A DNA stretch of 37,011 nt from an uncultured Eubacteriaceae bacterium (GTDB lineage: Bacteria > Bacillota > Clostridia > Lachnospirales > CAG-274). The notes beneath the pieces were generated by a model. The model saw only the letters and a program-made list of their open reading frames with translations, was not told the origin of the DNA and ran no database searches. The stretch spans positions 1 to 37,011 of the forward strand of contig CAMVJD010000029.1 of the NCBI GenBank assembly GCA_947167715.1, in the 5' to 3' direction. Shown here one piece after another: positions 7,044-14,928 of the stretch; within the stretch, counting starts at the first letter, position 1, and each line of letters begins with the position of its first letter. The position numbers were made by a program, and so were the translations under genes.

Positions 7044-7256
7044 ATGAAAAACAAGGAGACCGATATTTGGGGATTTATAGCCATTATAGCTTTTATCGTG
7101 ATGATGTGGACGGTAGGAGCAAATGAAGCTGAATATCTGTCAAACAAAGCCTTTTTCATCGGCTTTACAGTGCAGGTATCTGTATGGATATATGCACTGT
7201 ACAGAGCAAAGGCGTTTATATGGCAGAGTATGGAAGCGGAAGAAGAGGAAGAATGA
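7044..7256 (+). CDS. small two-span membrane protein
   Basis: A 70-residue protein with two hydrophobic segments (about residues 9-26, GFIAIIAFIVMMWTVG, and 38-56, FIGFTVQVSVWIYALYRA) and a C-terminal tail of glutamates. TGAGGAGGAG precedes the ATG. The family is not recognised; small early membrane proteins of this kind occur in many prophages. Confidence 0.7.
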   Translation: MKNKETDIWGFIAIIAFIVMMWTVGANEAEYLSNKAFFIGFTVQVSVWIYALYRAKAFIWQSMEAEEEEE

Positions 7257-7258
7257 AA

Positions 7259-7346
7259 GCCCCGACTGTTGGAGCAGCCGGGGCATAGGAAAAAAGAGTG
7301 AGTTCCTTACGGAACATCACCCGCATAGATGCTAATGAATAGCATC
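7259..7346 (+). promoter_or_regulatory. three-hairpin leader of the recombination operon
   Basis: Three hairpins follow each other. The first is GCCCCG-A-CTG with CAG-C-CGGGGC (7259-7284). The second is GTGAGTTCC with GGAAC-A-TCAC around a TTAC loop (7298-7320). The third is GATGCTA with TAGCATC around ATGAA (7328-7346). No T run follows, so they are not ordinary terminators. They fill the 137-base gap before the gene at 7394, which contains no reading frame. An attenuator, antisense target or processing element are options. Confidence 0.6.
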
Positions 7347-7393
7347 ACAGTTTAACACATATTAAGTTTAAAACAACAGGAGGTAAAAGTCAA

Positions 7394-7813
7394 ATGGCAG
7401 AAAAGAATTTTATTAATCTTGAAACACTTGCAGGCGGTGCATTTGCCGAAAAGCTGAACGAGGCGTTTTTACAGGTGGCGGAGAATATACAAGACCCCAA
7501 TACGGACGCTACGGCCAAGCGCGGCATAACGGTAAACATAAAGTTTGCACCGAACAAAACAAGACAGCTTGTAAACACAAGCATTAGTGTAAACACAAAA
7601 CTTGTGCCTGCCGAGGCGATAGATACCCAGATGATAATGGGCGTGGATGCCAAAACCAAAAAGTTGGAAGTTGCCGAATACAACGGACTTCCGAGTGGGC
7701 AGATAAGTCTTGACGAATATCTTGAGGAAGAGACGGAAGAATTGCCGACAAGTAAACCGATAGATCTCAGAGAACGTATTATTCCTATGGACGGCAGGAC
7801 AGCAAAAGCATAA
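7394..7813 (+). CDS. conserved phage protein, often named replication terminator protein
   Basis: A 139-residue protein opening NLETLAGGAFAEKLNEAF and VAENIQDPNTDATAKR, the pattern of a widespread clostridial phage family that automatic pipelines label replication terminator protein; that activity is not established for the family. The middle is beta-rich (GITVNIKFAPN) and the C-terminus acidic. CAGGAGG precedes the ATG. It is the first gene of the recombination and replication block, directly behind the three-hairpin leader. Confidence 0.75.
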   Translation: MAEKNFINLETLAGGAFAEKLNEAFLQVAENIQDPNTDATAKRGITVNIKFAPNKTRQLVNTSISVNTKLVPAEAIDTQMIMGVDAKTKKLEVAEYNGLPSGQISLDEYLEEETEELPTSKPIDLRERIIPMDGRTAKA

Positions 7814-7828
7814 CAGGAGGATGAAAGC

Positions 7829-8554
7829 ATGTTGAAAGAAGCAATAAAATATATCGCAAGTCTGGCTGTTGAGGCCGAGAAACCCGAATTAGTTACTATC
7901 GAAGGAAAAACATATTGTACAAAAGAACTGGACAGATACGGAAAAAGAGATATGGCGGCACCCATAAATGGAACAACTCTTACTTCGCTTGTGGATTACA
8001 TAAAAGAATGCAGTGATGAATTGCATGAAAAGATGATAATACACATACAAACCCCGACAACTGTTGTCCTTTGTTCGGGTCTGCTTGAAGAAAGACAGAG
8101 GGAAAATCTGTTTATTGCAAACGCAGATATTCCTTACTTTAGCTATGGCTGCGAACACGAACAGGAAGAATTTATAATCGCGATGCAGTCCTGCTTCCTT
8201 AAAAACGGCGATAACGAGCTTGTCACAAAGGTCGCTTCAAATATCGTGAATACACAGCAGCATCAATATTCGGATGACGGCGTAACACAGCAGGCGGTCA
8301 TAAAAACGGGCATTACATCAAAGGATAACGCCATTGTGCCGAATCCCGTGACCCTTACGCCATACAGGACGTTCTTTGAAATAACTCAGCCTGAAAGTCT
8401 GTTTGTGTTCCGCATAGGCGAAAGAAATGGGTATCCGTTTTTTAAATTGGTGGAAGCCGACGGCGGTGCATGGAGAAAACTGGCTACTGAAAGAATACGG
8501 GCATATCTTAAAGAACAGCTGAAAGATAAGCCCGAAATAACGGTGCTTGCGTAA
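7829..8554 (+). CDS. DUF2303-like phage protein
   Basis: A 241-residue soluble protein. The segment LTPYRTFFEITQPESLFVFRI and the end GGAWRKLATERIRAYL match the DUF2303 (YfdQ-like) phage family in my reading; the function of the family is unknown. It is encoded 15 bases behind the preceding gene, with CAGGAGG upstream, and immediately before the SbcC-like ATPase and RecT, the arrangement seen in many Firmicutes phages. A role in recombination or replication is inferred from context only. Confidence 0.65.
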   Translation: MLKEAIKYIASLAVEAEKPELVTIEGKTYCTKELDRYGKRDMAAPINGTTLTSLVDYIKECSDELHEKMIIHIQTPTTVVLCSGLLEERQRENLFIANADIPYFSYGCEHEQEEFIIAMQSCFLKNGDNELVTKVASNIVNTQQHQYSDDGVTQQAVIKTGITSKDNAIVPNPVTLTPYRTFFEITQPESLFVFRIGERNGYPFFKLVEADGGAWRKLATERIRAYLKEQLKDKPEITVLA

Positions 8555-8611
8555 TGGCTTAAAGCGGGTTAGATGCTACGGAGGAATTCTAATCTGAAAG
8601 GGGTATACAAG

Positions 8612-10549
8612 ATGAAGATCGTATTAAGAAAGTTATCTCTTATTAATTTTAAGGGCATACGAAAATATGAAGTTGAGTTTTCCGATGGAATAAATGAGGT
8701 AGTCGGCCAAAACGGGACAGGCAAAACAAGCCTTTTTGATGCCTTCCTCTGGGTGTTGTTTGGCAAAGACAGTTTGGGGCGAAAAGATTTTGGTGTAAAA
8801 ACGCTTGATGCAGATGGAAACGAGATACATAATATTGAGCATAATGTATGTGCGGTAATAGCAGTTGATGATAGCAAGACAAAAACCTTATCGCGCACTT
8901 TGCGTGAAAAATGGGTGACTGAAAAGGGCAGTACAGAGGCGATATATAAGGGTAATGAAACTTTGTATGAAGTTGATAATGTACCACTTAAGATGTCCGA
9001 GTATAATGCTCGTATAAGTGAATGGATCGGCGAAGATCTGTTTAAGCTTGTGACCAATCCCTTTGCATTTGCCGGACTAAAAATGCAGCAGCAGCGTGAA
9101 ATACTAATGAAAATGGCAGGTATAGGCAGCGATAAGGAAATAGCCGAGGAGTACGGCAAAGACGATATACTTGCTATTTTAAATGCAGACAAAAGTATAG
9201 CCGACAGGCAAAAGGAACTTGCAAAGACCAAGAGCAAGCTGAAAAAAGAACTTGACCTGATACCTACAAGGATTGATGAGGCAGCGCTTAACATAAATGA
9301 GAATATCAGGGATATCAAGGACATAGATGCCGAAATAAAGAGTGTTGAAAGCGGTATTTCAGAGTTACGCAAGGAAGTGCAGCAGATTGAAAACGGCGGC
9401 GGTCGGATTGAGCTGGAAAATGAACTGCGCAGGGCGGAAATTCAGTTTGAACGGGCGAAATTGGCGCATAAAAGCGAGGTAAAGCAACGCGAGGCCGAGG
9501 CAAGAGAAAAAAGGCTTGAAATCGAAAGCGTTATAAGCAGTATTAAAGGGCAGATAAACAGTACAGAAAGGGATATCAGAGAGGAAAAAGAAAATATTTC
9601 CTTTGAAAAATCGACGAGGGACAAGCTGCGTAAAGAATACAGCAAGGTATATGCCGAAAAATTCCCTGCGTTTGATGATAACGTGTGTCCTTGTTGTGGC
9701 CGCGCATGGGATAGCATTGTGCTGACCGAAAAGAAAACAGAATATGAGGCAAAGAGGCTGAAATTTAATGCGGACAAGGCAAAGCGCCTGGAAGAGATAC
9801 GCAATAAAGGCATTCAGTACGCTGCTGCTATAAACGACTGTGAAGCAAGAATAGAAAGATTTACGGCAAGGGCGGCGGAGCTTAAAGCGCAGCTTACGGA
9901 TATAATGGAAAGTGAACCGACCGAAACGATAGAGATGCCGATTTTAAGCGCTGAACCGTATATAACGAAAATAAAAGAGCTAAAGGTAAGGCTTGAAAGC
10001 GAGAGCATTGATACTTCCGAGCAGGTAGAGGAGATCAACCGCCTATCTGCCAAGCTGGATAATGTTATGGCGGAAAAAAGCGCTTATTTATCGGCACAAA
10101 AGGTACGGGAGCGCATAGCCGAACTTGAGGGAGAAATGTCGAAGAAAGCACAGGCAATAGCCGATATTGAAAAAGAAGAGGCCGCCATAGCGGATTTTAC
10201 AAAGACAAAGATCGATTTGCTTGATAAGGCGGTAAACAGCCGATTTGAAAAGGTTAAATTTAAGCTGTATGACTATCAGATAAACGGCGGCTTTGTTGAA
10301 TGCTGCGAGCCGACAATAGAAGGTGTTCCTTATTCGGATCTGAACGGCGCGAGCAAGATAAATGCGGGACTTGATATTATTAAGGCCTTACAGGCGTTTT
10401 ATGATGTGAAAGTGCCGCTATTTATCGACAACAAGGAAACTGTAAACAATCCGCTTAAAATGGATTGCCAGACCATATATTTGACGGTGATAGGCGAGGA
10501 AAAAGCAAAAGATGTAAAGATAATTGAAATATCGAAAGGAGTTGCTTGA
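8612..10549 (+). CDS. SbcC/Rad50-like AAA ATPase
   Basis: A 645-residue SMC-type protein. Walker A GQNGTGKTS is at 32-40 in an N-terminal RecF/SbcC-like half-domain. A long charged coiled coil runs from about 200 to 550, with a zinc-hook-like CPCC at about 359-362 in its middle. The C-terminal half-domain carries the Walker B-like strand PLFIDNKETV near 600. Start at 8612 follows GAAAGGGG; an in-frame ATG 39 bases upstream has a poorer context. It overlaps the RecT gene region by translational coupling. It probably processes or tethers DNA ends for RecT-mediated annealing; no SbcD-like nuclease is present in the window. Confidence 0.92.
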   Translation: MKIVLRKLSLINFKGIRKYEVEFSDGINEVVGQNGTGKTSLFDAFLWVLFGKDSLGRKDFGVKTLDADGNEIHNIEHNVCAVIAVDDSKTKTLSRTLREKWVTEKGSTEAIYKGNETLYEVDNVPLKMSEYNARISEWIGEDLFKLVTNPFAFAGLKMQQQREILMKMAGIGSDKEIAEEYGKDDILAILNADKSIADRQKELAKTKSKLKKELDLIPTRIDEAALNINENIRDIKDIDAEIKSVESGISELRKEVQQIENGGGRIELENELRRAEIQFERAKLAHKSEVKQREAEAREKRLEIESVISSIKGQINSTERDIREEKENISFEKSTRDKLRKEYSKVYAEKFPAFDDNVCPCCGRAWDSIVLTEKKTEYEAKRLKFNADKAKRLEEIRNKGIQYAAAINDCEARIERFTARAAELKAQLTDIMESEPTETIEMPILSAEPYITKIKELKVRLESESIDTSEQVEEINRLSAKLDNVMAEKSAYLSAQKVRERIAELEGEMSKKAQAIADIEKEEAAIADFTKTKIDLLDKAVNSRFEKVKFKLYDYQINGGFVECCEPTIEGVPYSDLNGASKINAGLDIIKALQAFYDVKVPLFIDNKETVNNPLKMDCQTIYLTVIGEEKAKDVKIIEISKGVA

Positions 10550-10551
10550 TT

Positions 10552-11265
10552 ATGGCAGTTAAAGAAAAAGAAACAAGAGTTATAGTGCCCGATATGGGTG
10601 GAATATACAGTTCCTCTGAGCTGTTCTGCGGTGCGTTGAAATTGGCGGCCAGCTTTTCCAAAAGTCCGCTTGTACCCAAGGAATTTCAGAACAATGAAGG
10701 CAGCTGCCTGATCGCTATTGATATGGCGGCAAGGTGTAAAATGTCACCGCTTATGGTTATGCAGAATATTTACATTGTGTATAACAAACCGAGTTGGAGC
10801 AGTAAATTTATTATTGCGCTTATCAATCAGAGCAAACGCTATGCAACACCGCTGCAGTTTGCGTTTAATAAGGAAAAGACATCATGCTACGCTTGGGCAA
10901 AAACCTACGATAATGAAATTATTGAAGGCCCTGTTATAACGCTTGAAATGGCAAAAAAGGAAGGCTGGATGACCAAAAGCGGGAGTAAATGGCAGACTAT
11001 GCCCGAGCTTATGTTAAGGTACAGAGCGGCATCTTTCTTCGGAAACACAAATTGCTCCGATCTTTTGATGGGTATTCCTTCGGCAGATGAAATTATTGAC
11101 TACATAGACGAAGACGAAATTTTGCGCGGTAAAGTTGAGGAAGAGATAAACGATAACGCAAATGCGGAGGAGATAGGCTTTGAAGAGGAAAACAATACAC
11201 CCAACGAAGAGCCTAAAACAGAAGAAGACGGGTTTGATGATATACCATACGACCCGGGGTTTTAA
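10552..11265 (+). CDS. recT: RecT-family single-strand annealing protein
   Basis: A 237-residue protein with the RecT family layout: an N-terminal region with ALKLAASFSKS, the conserved MAARCKMSPLMVMQNIYIV core, PSWSSKFIIALIN, and the late motif TMPELMLRYRAASFFG. The acidic C-terminal tail (about residues 185-237) is variable in the family. It anneals complementary strands during phage recombination. ATG 10552 is preferred over TTG 10546 because AAAGGAG then lies ten bases upstream. Its partner here is the SbcC-like ATPase, which ends two bases upstream. Confidence 0.93.
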   Translation: MAVKEKETRVIVPDMGGIYSSSELFCGALKLAASFSKSPLVPKEFQNNEGSCLIAIDMAARCKMSPLMVMQNIYIVYNKPSWSSKFIIALINQSKRYATPLQFAFNKEKTSCYAWAKTYDNEIIEGPVITLEMAKKEGWMTKSGSKWQTMPELMLRYRAASFFGNTNCSDLLMGIPSADEIIDYIDEDEILRGKVEEEINDNANAEEIGFEEENNTPNEEPKTEEDGFDDIPYDPGF

Positions 11266-11268
11266 GTA

Positions 11269-11979
11269 ATGGCAAGGCTAACGGTTTTGGCGAGCGGCAG
11301 CAGAGGAAACGGATATTTGCTTGAAAGTGATAACTCCTGCCTTATAATCGAGGCGGGAGTTAAGCTCAAAGAAGTTAAAAAGGCAATTAACTATAATATG
11401 AGTAAAATATGCGGGTGCATACTAACGCACGAGCATAAGGACCATTGTGGGTATATAAGGGAATATTTGCAAAATGGTATAAGGTGTTATATGTCGGGCG
11501 GCACGGCTGAAGCTATAAATATAGATAGCCCGTATGTTAAAAAAATAACCCCTAAATGCGTGTTTACTGTTGGCGCATATAAAGTATTGCCGTTTAGAAC
11601 AAAGCACGATTGCAGTGAGCCTGTAGGCTATTTGATAAACCATACGGAGTGCGGCAATATCCTTTTTGCAACGGATACTTACTATCTGCCAAATACGTTT
11701 AAAAATTTAAACCATATTTTGATAGAGTGCAATTATGCCGCGGAGCTGCTGGAAGAGGATATGCCCAAAAGCAGGAAAAGCAGATTACTGACATCGCATT
11801 TAAGCCTTACTACCTGCATAGATGCGCTGCGAGCCAATGATTTAAGCAAGGCAAGGAATATAATGCTGATACACTTAAGTAATGCACATTCGAACGCTGT
11901 GCAGTTTAAAAAGGCAGTTGAGGCGGAAACGGGTATTCCTGTTTTAATTGCCGAAAAAGGTGTGATAATGGAGGTTTAG
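11269..11979 (+). CDS. metallo-beta-lactamase-fold hydrolase
   Basis: A 236-residue protein with the metal-binding signature THEHKDH (His54, His56, Asp58, His59) and later LLTSHLS and LIHLSNAHS His residues. The start TVLASGSRGNGYLL is like the YycJ/VicX subgroup, which acts on nucleic acids. In Gram-positive phages this gene commonly follows recT and precedes ssb, as here; nuclease activity in recombination is therefore a fair inference. The ribosome binding site is weak and start is taken three bases behind the recT stop. Confidence 0.88.
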   Translation: MARLTVLASGSRGNGYLLESDNSCLIIEAGVKLKEVKKAINYNMSKICGCILTHEHKDHCGYIREYLQNGIRCYMSGGTAEAINIDSPYVKKITPKCVFTVGAYKVLPFRTKHDCSEPVGYLINHTECGNILFATDTYYLPNTFKNLNHILIECNYAAELLEEDMPKSRKSRLLTSHLSLTTCIDALRANDLSKARNIMLIHLSNAHSNAVQFKKAVEAETGIPVLIAEKGVIMEV

Positions 11980-11980
11980 A

Positions 11981-12400
11981 ATGAACAGAGTAATATTAAT
12001 GGGGAATTTGACAAGAGACCCCGAGGTTAGGTATACATCGGGCGAAAATCAATTAGCTGTGGTGCGGTTTGGTGTGGCTGTGAATAGAAAAGTACAAAAG
12101 CAAAGCGGCGCAGCGGAGGTTGATTTTATCAACTGTGTTGCACTTGGCAAAACAGGCGAAGCTATAGGCAAATTTTTTACCAAGGGCAGGAAAATTCTTG
12201 TTTCCGGCCGTATACAAACAGGCAGTTATGAGGACAGCAAAGGACAAAAGCGCACAAGCTTTGACATTATCGTAGAGGAATTTGAGTTTTGTGAAAGGCG
12301 TGCTGACGGGGAAAGCGGCGGCTCCGATCCTCCGGCCTTGCAGAATGAAAAGTTTTACGATATACAAGACGGCGAAGATGAAGAAGATCTGCCGTTTTAA
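11981..12400 (+). CDS. ssb: single-stranded DNA-binding protein
   Basis: A 139-residue SSB. The OB fold spans residues 1-105 (MNRVILMGNLTRDPEVRYT, then VNRKVQ, DFINCVALGKTGE and GRKILVSGRIQTGSYED). The disordered acidic tail ends DEEDLPF, matching the conserved protein-interaction tip. TGGAGGT precedes the ATG. It binds ssDNA at the phage fork and recruits repair and replication partners; it sits directly upstream of the initiator. Confidence 0.97.
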   Translation: MNRVILMGNLTRDPEVRYTSGENQLAVVRFGVAVNRKVQKQSGAAEVDFINCVALGKTGEAIGKFFTKGRKILVSGRIQTGSYEDSKGQKRTSFDIIVEEFEFCERRADGESGGSDPPALQNEKFYDIQDGEDEEDLPF

Positions 12401-12415
12401 TAAGGGTGTGATAGT

Positions 12416-13294
12416 ATGCAGGGCTGGATAAAACTGCACAGACAGCTGATAGACAAGCCTATATGGATGTGTAGCACACTTGAACAGCGTGTCATACTGA
12501 TAACTTTATTATGTATGGCTAACCATAAACCTAAAAAGTGGGAGTTCGGCGGCGAAGTGTATGAGGTACAGGCAGGTCAGTTTATAACGTCGGTTAAAAG
12601 CATAATAGAAAAATGCAATTCCGAGGAAATAACAAGGCAAAAGGTTAGAACAGCTTTAAAACGTTTTGAAAGTTACGGTTTTTTAACCACCAAAACAACC
12701 AACAAAAATATGCTTGTAACTATCCAAAACTGGGCGAAATATCAAGACGAAAACTATAGTTTAACCAACAATTTAACCACCGAACAACCAACGGATAACC
12801 ACCAGATAACCACTAACAATAATGATAAGAATGATAATATAGAATGTGAGAATGTCAATCTATCTATCTGCGATACTCCTTCTTTAATTTCCACAATTCC
12901 ACAAACGGAGATAGATGAGATTGATACGATGTTTATATCTCAGTTTAAAGAAAATATTAATTACAATGGCTTGCGTTCCGTTCGCAAACCGTCCGAGGTA
13001 GACAATATTGTAAATCTTGTCTATGACTTGGTGTCCGAATCTAATAAAATGATACATATTGGGCGCAAGGCATATGACAAAGAGTTTTTAAAGGGCATTC
13101 TGCTGTCCTTAAATTATGAAAAAGTTGATTTTATTCTGGATAAAATCAACGACCTGGGCAAGGAAAAGCCAATAAGAAACCCGAAGAGATATTTTCAGAA
13201 ATGCATTATAACTACGGCAATGAATTACGATGCCGAGTGGACTGAATATTTTAACAGGACATACTACGGGAATGTCGGGGAAGAAGGTGATTGA
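12416..13294 (+). CDS. phage replication initiator (DnaD-like organisation)
   Basis: A 292-residue protein. The N-terminal winged-helix (GWIKLHRQLIDKPIW to TRQKVRTALKRFESYGFL, residues 2-85) is the standard start of Gram-positive phage replication proteins, followed by a polar Asn/Thr/Gln-rich linker (about 110-145) and a C-terminal helical domain ending NPKRYFQKCIITTA, as in DnaD-like helicase-loader partners. The linker is encoded by DNA carrying 11-bp iterons (12761-12815), so the gene probably contains its own origin. AAGGGTG precedes the ATG. Confidence 0.85.
   Translation: MQGWIKLHRQLIDKPIWMCSTLEQRVILITLLCMANHKPKKWEFGGEVYEVQAGQFITSVKSIIEKCNSEEITRQKVRTALKRFESYGFLTTKTTNKNMLVTIQNWAKYQDENYSLTNNLTTEQPTDNHQITTNNNDKNDNIECENVNLSICDTPSLISTIPQTEIDEIDTMFISQFKENINYNGLRSVRKPSEVDNIVNLVYDLVSESNKMIHIGRKAYDKEFLKGILLSLNYEKVDFILDKINDLGKEKPIRNPKRYFQKCIITTAMNYDAEWTEYFNRTYYGNVGEEGD
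12682..12703 (+). repeat. upstream pair of 11-bp iterons
   Basis: TTTAACCACCA (12682-12692) and AAACAACCAAC (12693-12703) are adjacent units of the same family as the five iterons 58 bp further on. They lie within the replication initiator gene. Confidence 0.6.
12761..12815 (+). repeat. five 11-bp iterons, candidate replication origin
   Basis: Five units stand head to tail with exact 11-bp spacing: TTAACCAACAA, TTTAACCACCG, AACAACCAACG, GATAACCACCA, GATAACCACTA. The shared core is AACCA(A/C). Because 11 is not a multiple of three, the units are read in all three frames, so the repetition is not explained by the protein. AT-rich sequence (12816-12843) follows, as expected for an unwinding element. 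This matches origins inside initiator genes of many temperate phages. Confidence 0.7.
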
Positions 13295-13714
13295 ACTGGA
13301 ATTTTTTATACCGGGCAAGCCTAAGGGGAAAGGCAGGCCAAGGTTTACAAAAACGGGGCGGACATACACGCCGGAGGACACAGCCAATTATGAAAATTGG
13401 GTGAGACTTTGTTATATGCAGGAGGCGGAAAAAACGGCATTGAGCCGATACCTGCCGACGAGCCTGTGCAGGTGTATATACGAGCGTTTGAATTGGTGCC
13501 GAAAAGTTTTTCAAAGGCAAAGACCGAAAAGGCACTGGACGGAAGGATGTTTCCGACCAAAAAGCCCGACTGTGATAATATTATAAAAATTATCTGCGAT
13601 GCGCTTAACGGTGTTGCATATCACGATGATAAACAGGTAGTGCGGGTGTCGTGCCGGAAAGAATATCACTTTGACCGTGAAGGGGTATTTGTTACGGTGG
13701 AAAGGATAATTTAG
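13287..13714 (+). pseudogene. rusA: RusA-like Holliday junction resolvase, disrupted by a -1 frameshift
   Basis: The first part, from GTG 13287, reads IELEFFIPGKPKGKGRPRF, the RusA start. The second part, in the -1 frame and open to 13714, reads KKPDCDNIIKIICDALNGVAY and DDKQVV, the catalytic acidic centre of RusA. They join at the six-A run 13429-13434; one more A would restore a protein of about 142 residues. RusA is a dimeric endonuclease that cuts four-way junctions. The start overlaps the stop of the initiator gene. Either the gene is newly broken or the homopolymer was miscounted. A canonical slippery heptamer is not in register. Confidence 0.85.
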
Positions 13715-13722
13715 GGTTTGGG

Positions 13723-13794
13723 ATGTTTCCCAAAAGACAAAGGATAAAATGCAAATGTGGGCGTCCACTTGCAATGGTTCCTAAGGAAAAATAA
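13723..13794 (+). CDS. possible 23-residue Cys-containing micro-protein
   Basis: The frame MFPKRQRIKCKCGRPLAMV runs from 13723 to a TAA at 13794. CKCGRPL looks like the first knuckle of small phage zinc-ribbon (Com-like) proteins, but the second knuckle is absent, so this may be a truncated remnant. The ribosome binding site is poor. It is listed because nothing else explains this gap. Confidence 0.3.
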   Translation: MFPKRQRIKCKCGRPLAMVPKEK

Positions 13795-13804
13795 GACTAA
13801 AAGA

Positions 13805-13849
13805 AAGGAGCAGGAGTTTTTGCGCGCATAAAACAGCTGTTTGCTCCTT
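13805..13849 (+). promoter_or_regulatory. inverted repeat enclosing the only good RBS before the PP-loop gene
   Basis: AAGGAGCA (13805-13812) is the exact complement of TGCTCCTT (13842-13849). The ATG at 13858 has no Shine-Dalgarno of its own. The AAAGGAG is about 50 bases upstream and would be locked in this stem; an ACAGCTGT palindrome lies in the loop. This could be translational control. Confidence 0.45.
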
Positions 13850-13857
13850 GATAAAAA

Positions 13858-14928
13858 ATGACAATAGAAGAATTTGTACAAAAACAAAGTTTGCCCTATG
13901 AAGCAAAAATCTCTCATGCGAGGAAAAGAGCGTGGGAATTTTACGAAACAATATCGGGGGAATATGATGCGAATTGCCATGTATCCGTTGGGGGCCTTGA
14001 CAGCATCACATTATTGCTTTTTCTGCGCAGTATAGGTATTGACGTTCCTGCGGTATCGGTGTCGATACTGGAGGATAGGAGCATACAAGAAATACATAAA
14101 CAACTTGGAGTTATTGCAATAAGACCGTATAAAACTAAAAAGCAGGTTTTAAATGAATTGGGTTTTCCCGTTATCAGTAAGGCAAAAGCTAATAAAATAA
14201 GCTACTTGTTGGATAAGAATGCGGAAAAAACTACATTTATTCACGCAATAATGACCGGAGATATGGGAGAACAAGGGCATTTTCAACATAGTGAAAAAAT
14301 AAAGCTGCCCGATAAATGGATAAAGCTATTCGGCGGAAATTACAGAGAGCATCGCCCCGATCTGTACATACAAGATCCTCCGAGGTTCAAAGTATCGAGC
14401 AGGTGCTGTTATTACATGAAAGAAAAGCCTGCTGATGATTGGGCAAAAGAACACAACAGTTATCCATATCTGGGACTGATGGCTTCCGAGGGTGGCCAAA
14501 GAGAAATGGGGCTTATGAAAAACGGATGCAACTATTTCGGCAAAAATACTGTAAGAAGCTGTCCGTTTGCAATCTTTACCCGACAGGATCTTCTGAGGCT
14601 TGCCTTAGATCTGAAAGTGCCCGTACCTAAAATATACGGAACAATAGAACGCAGAGAAAACGGAGAACTGTATACAACAAGGGCACAAAGAACGGGATGC
14701 AGTATGTGCGGCTTTGGAATACACATAGAAAAACGCCCGCACAGATTTGACCGTTTGCGTGAGGATAACCCGAAAGAATGGGAATACTGGATGTTTCGAT
14801 GCTGTAAAGATGAAAACGGAAACGAGTATGGTTGGTCGGAAGTCCTTGACTTTATCGGTGTGGATTGGCGGCCGTTTCCCGTACAATTAAGTTTGTTTGA
14901 TATGGAATGGGAGGAAAAGAATGAGTGA
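13858..14928 (+). CDS. PAPS reductase-like PP-loop protein
   Basis: A 356-residue protein of the phosphoadenosine-phosphosulfate reductase/ATP-PPase class. The PP-loop SVGGLDS (43-49) replaces the usual SxGKDS. Further conserved features are VIAIRPYKTKKQV, GLMASEGGQREMG and several Cys pairs in the C-terminal half (SRCCYY, SCPFAIF, GCSMCGFG), which could hold an iron-sulfur cluster. Phage members are related to DndC-type enzymes, but no other Dnd genes are present. It overlaps the cytosine methyltransferase gene by eight bases, so both may serve DNA modification; sulfur metabolism is the alternative. Confidence 0.85.
   Translation: MTIEEFVQKQSLPYEAKISHARKRAWEFYETISGEYDANCHVSVGGLDSITLLLFLRSIGIDVPAVSVSILEDRSIQEIHKQLGVIAIRPYKTKKQVLNELGFPVISKAKANKISYLLDKNAEKTTFIHAIMTGDMGEQGHFQHSEKIKLPDKWIKLFGGNYREHRPDLYIQDPPRFKVSSRCCYYMKEKPADDWAKEHNSYPYLGLMASEGGQREMGLMKNGCNYFGKNTVRSCPFAIFTRQDLLRLALDLKVPVPKIYGTIERRENGELYTTRAQRTGCSMCGFGIHIEKRPHRFDRLREDNPKEWEYWMFRCCKDENGNEYGWSEVLDFIGVDWRPFPVQLSLFDMEWEEKNE

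Noticed and set aside
8569..9372. Long minus-strand frame opposite the SbcC-like gene
   Set aside because: It is a shadow of the Walker/coiled-coil gene; low-complexity Ser/Leu/Ile product, no ribosome binding site.
13427..13435. Programmed frameshift in rusA
   Set aside because: The A run is read as GAA-AAA-ACG, so no in-register X-XXY-YYZ heptamer exists; RusA genes are not known for frameshifting.
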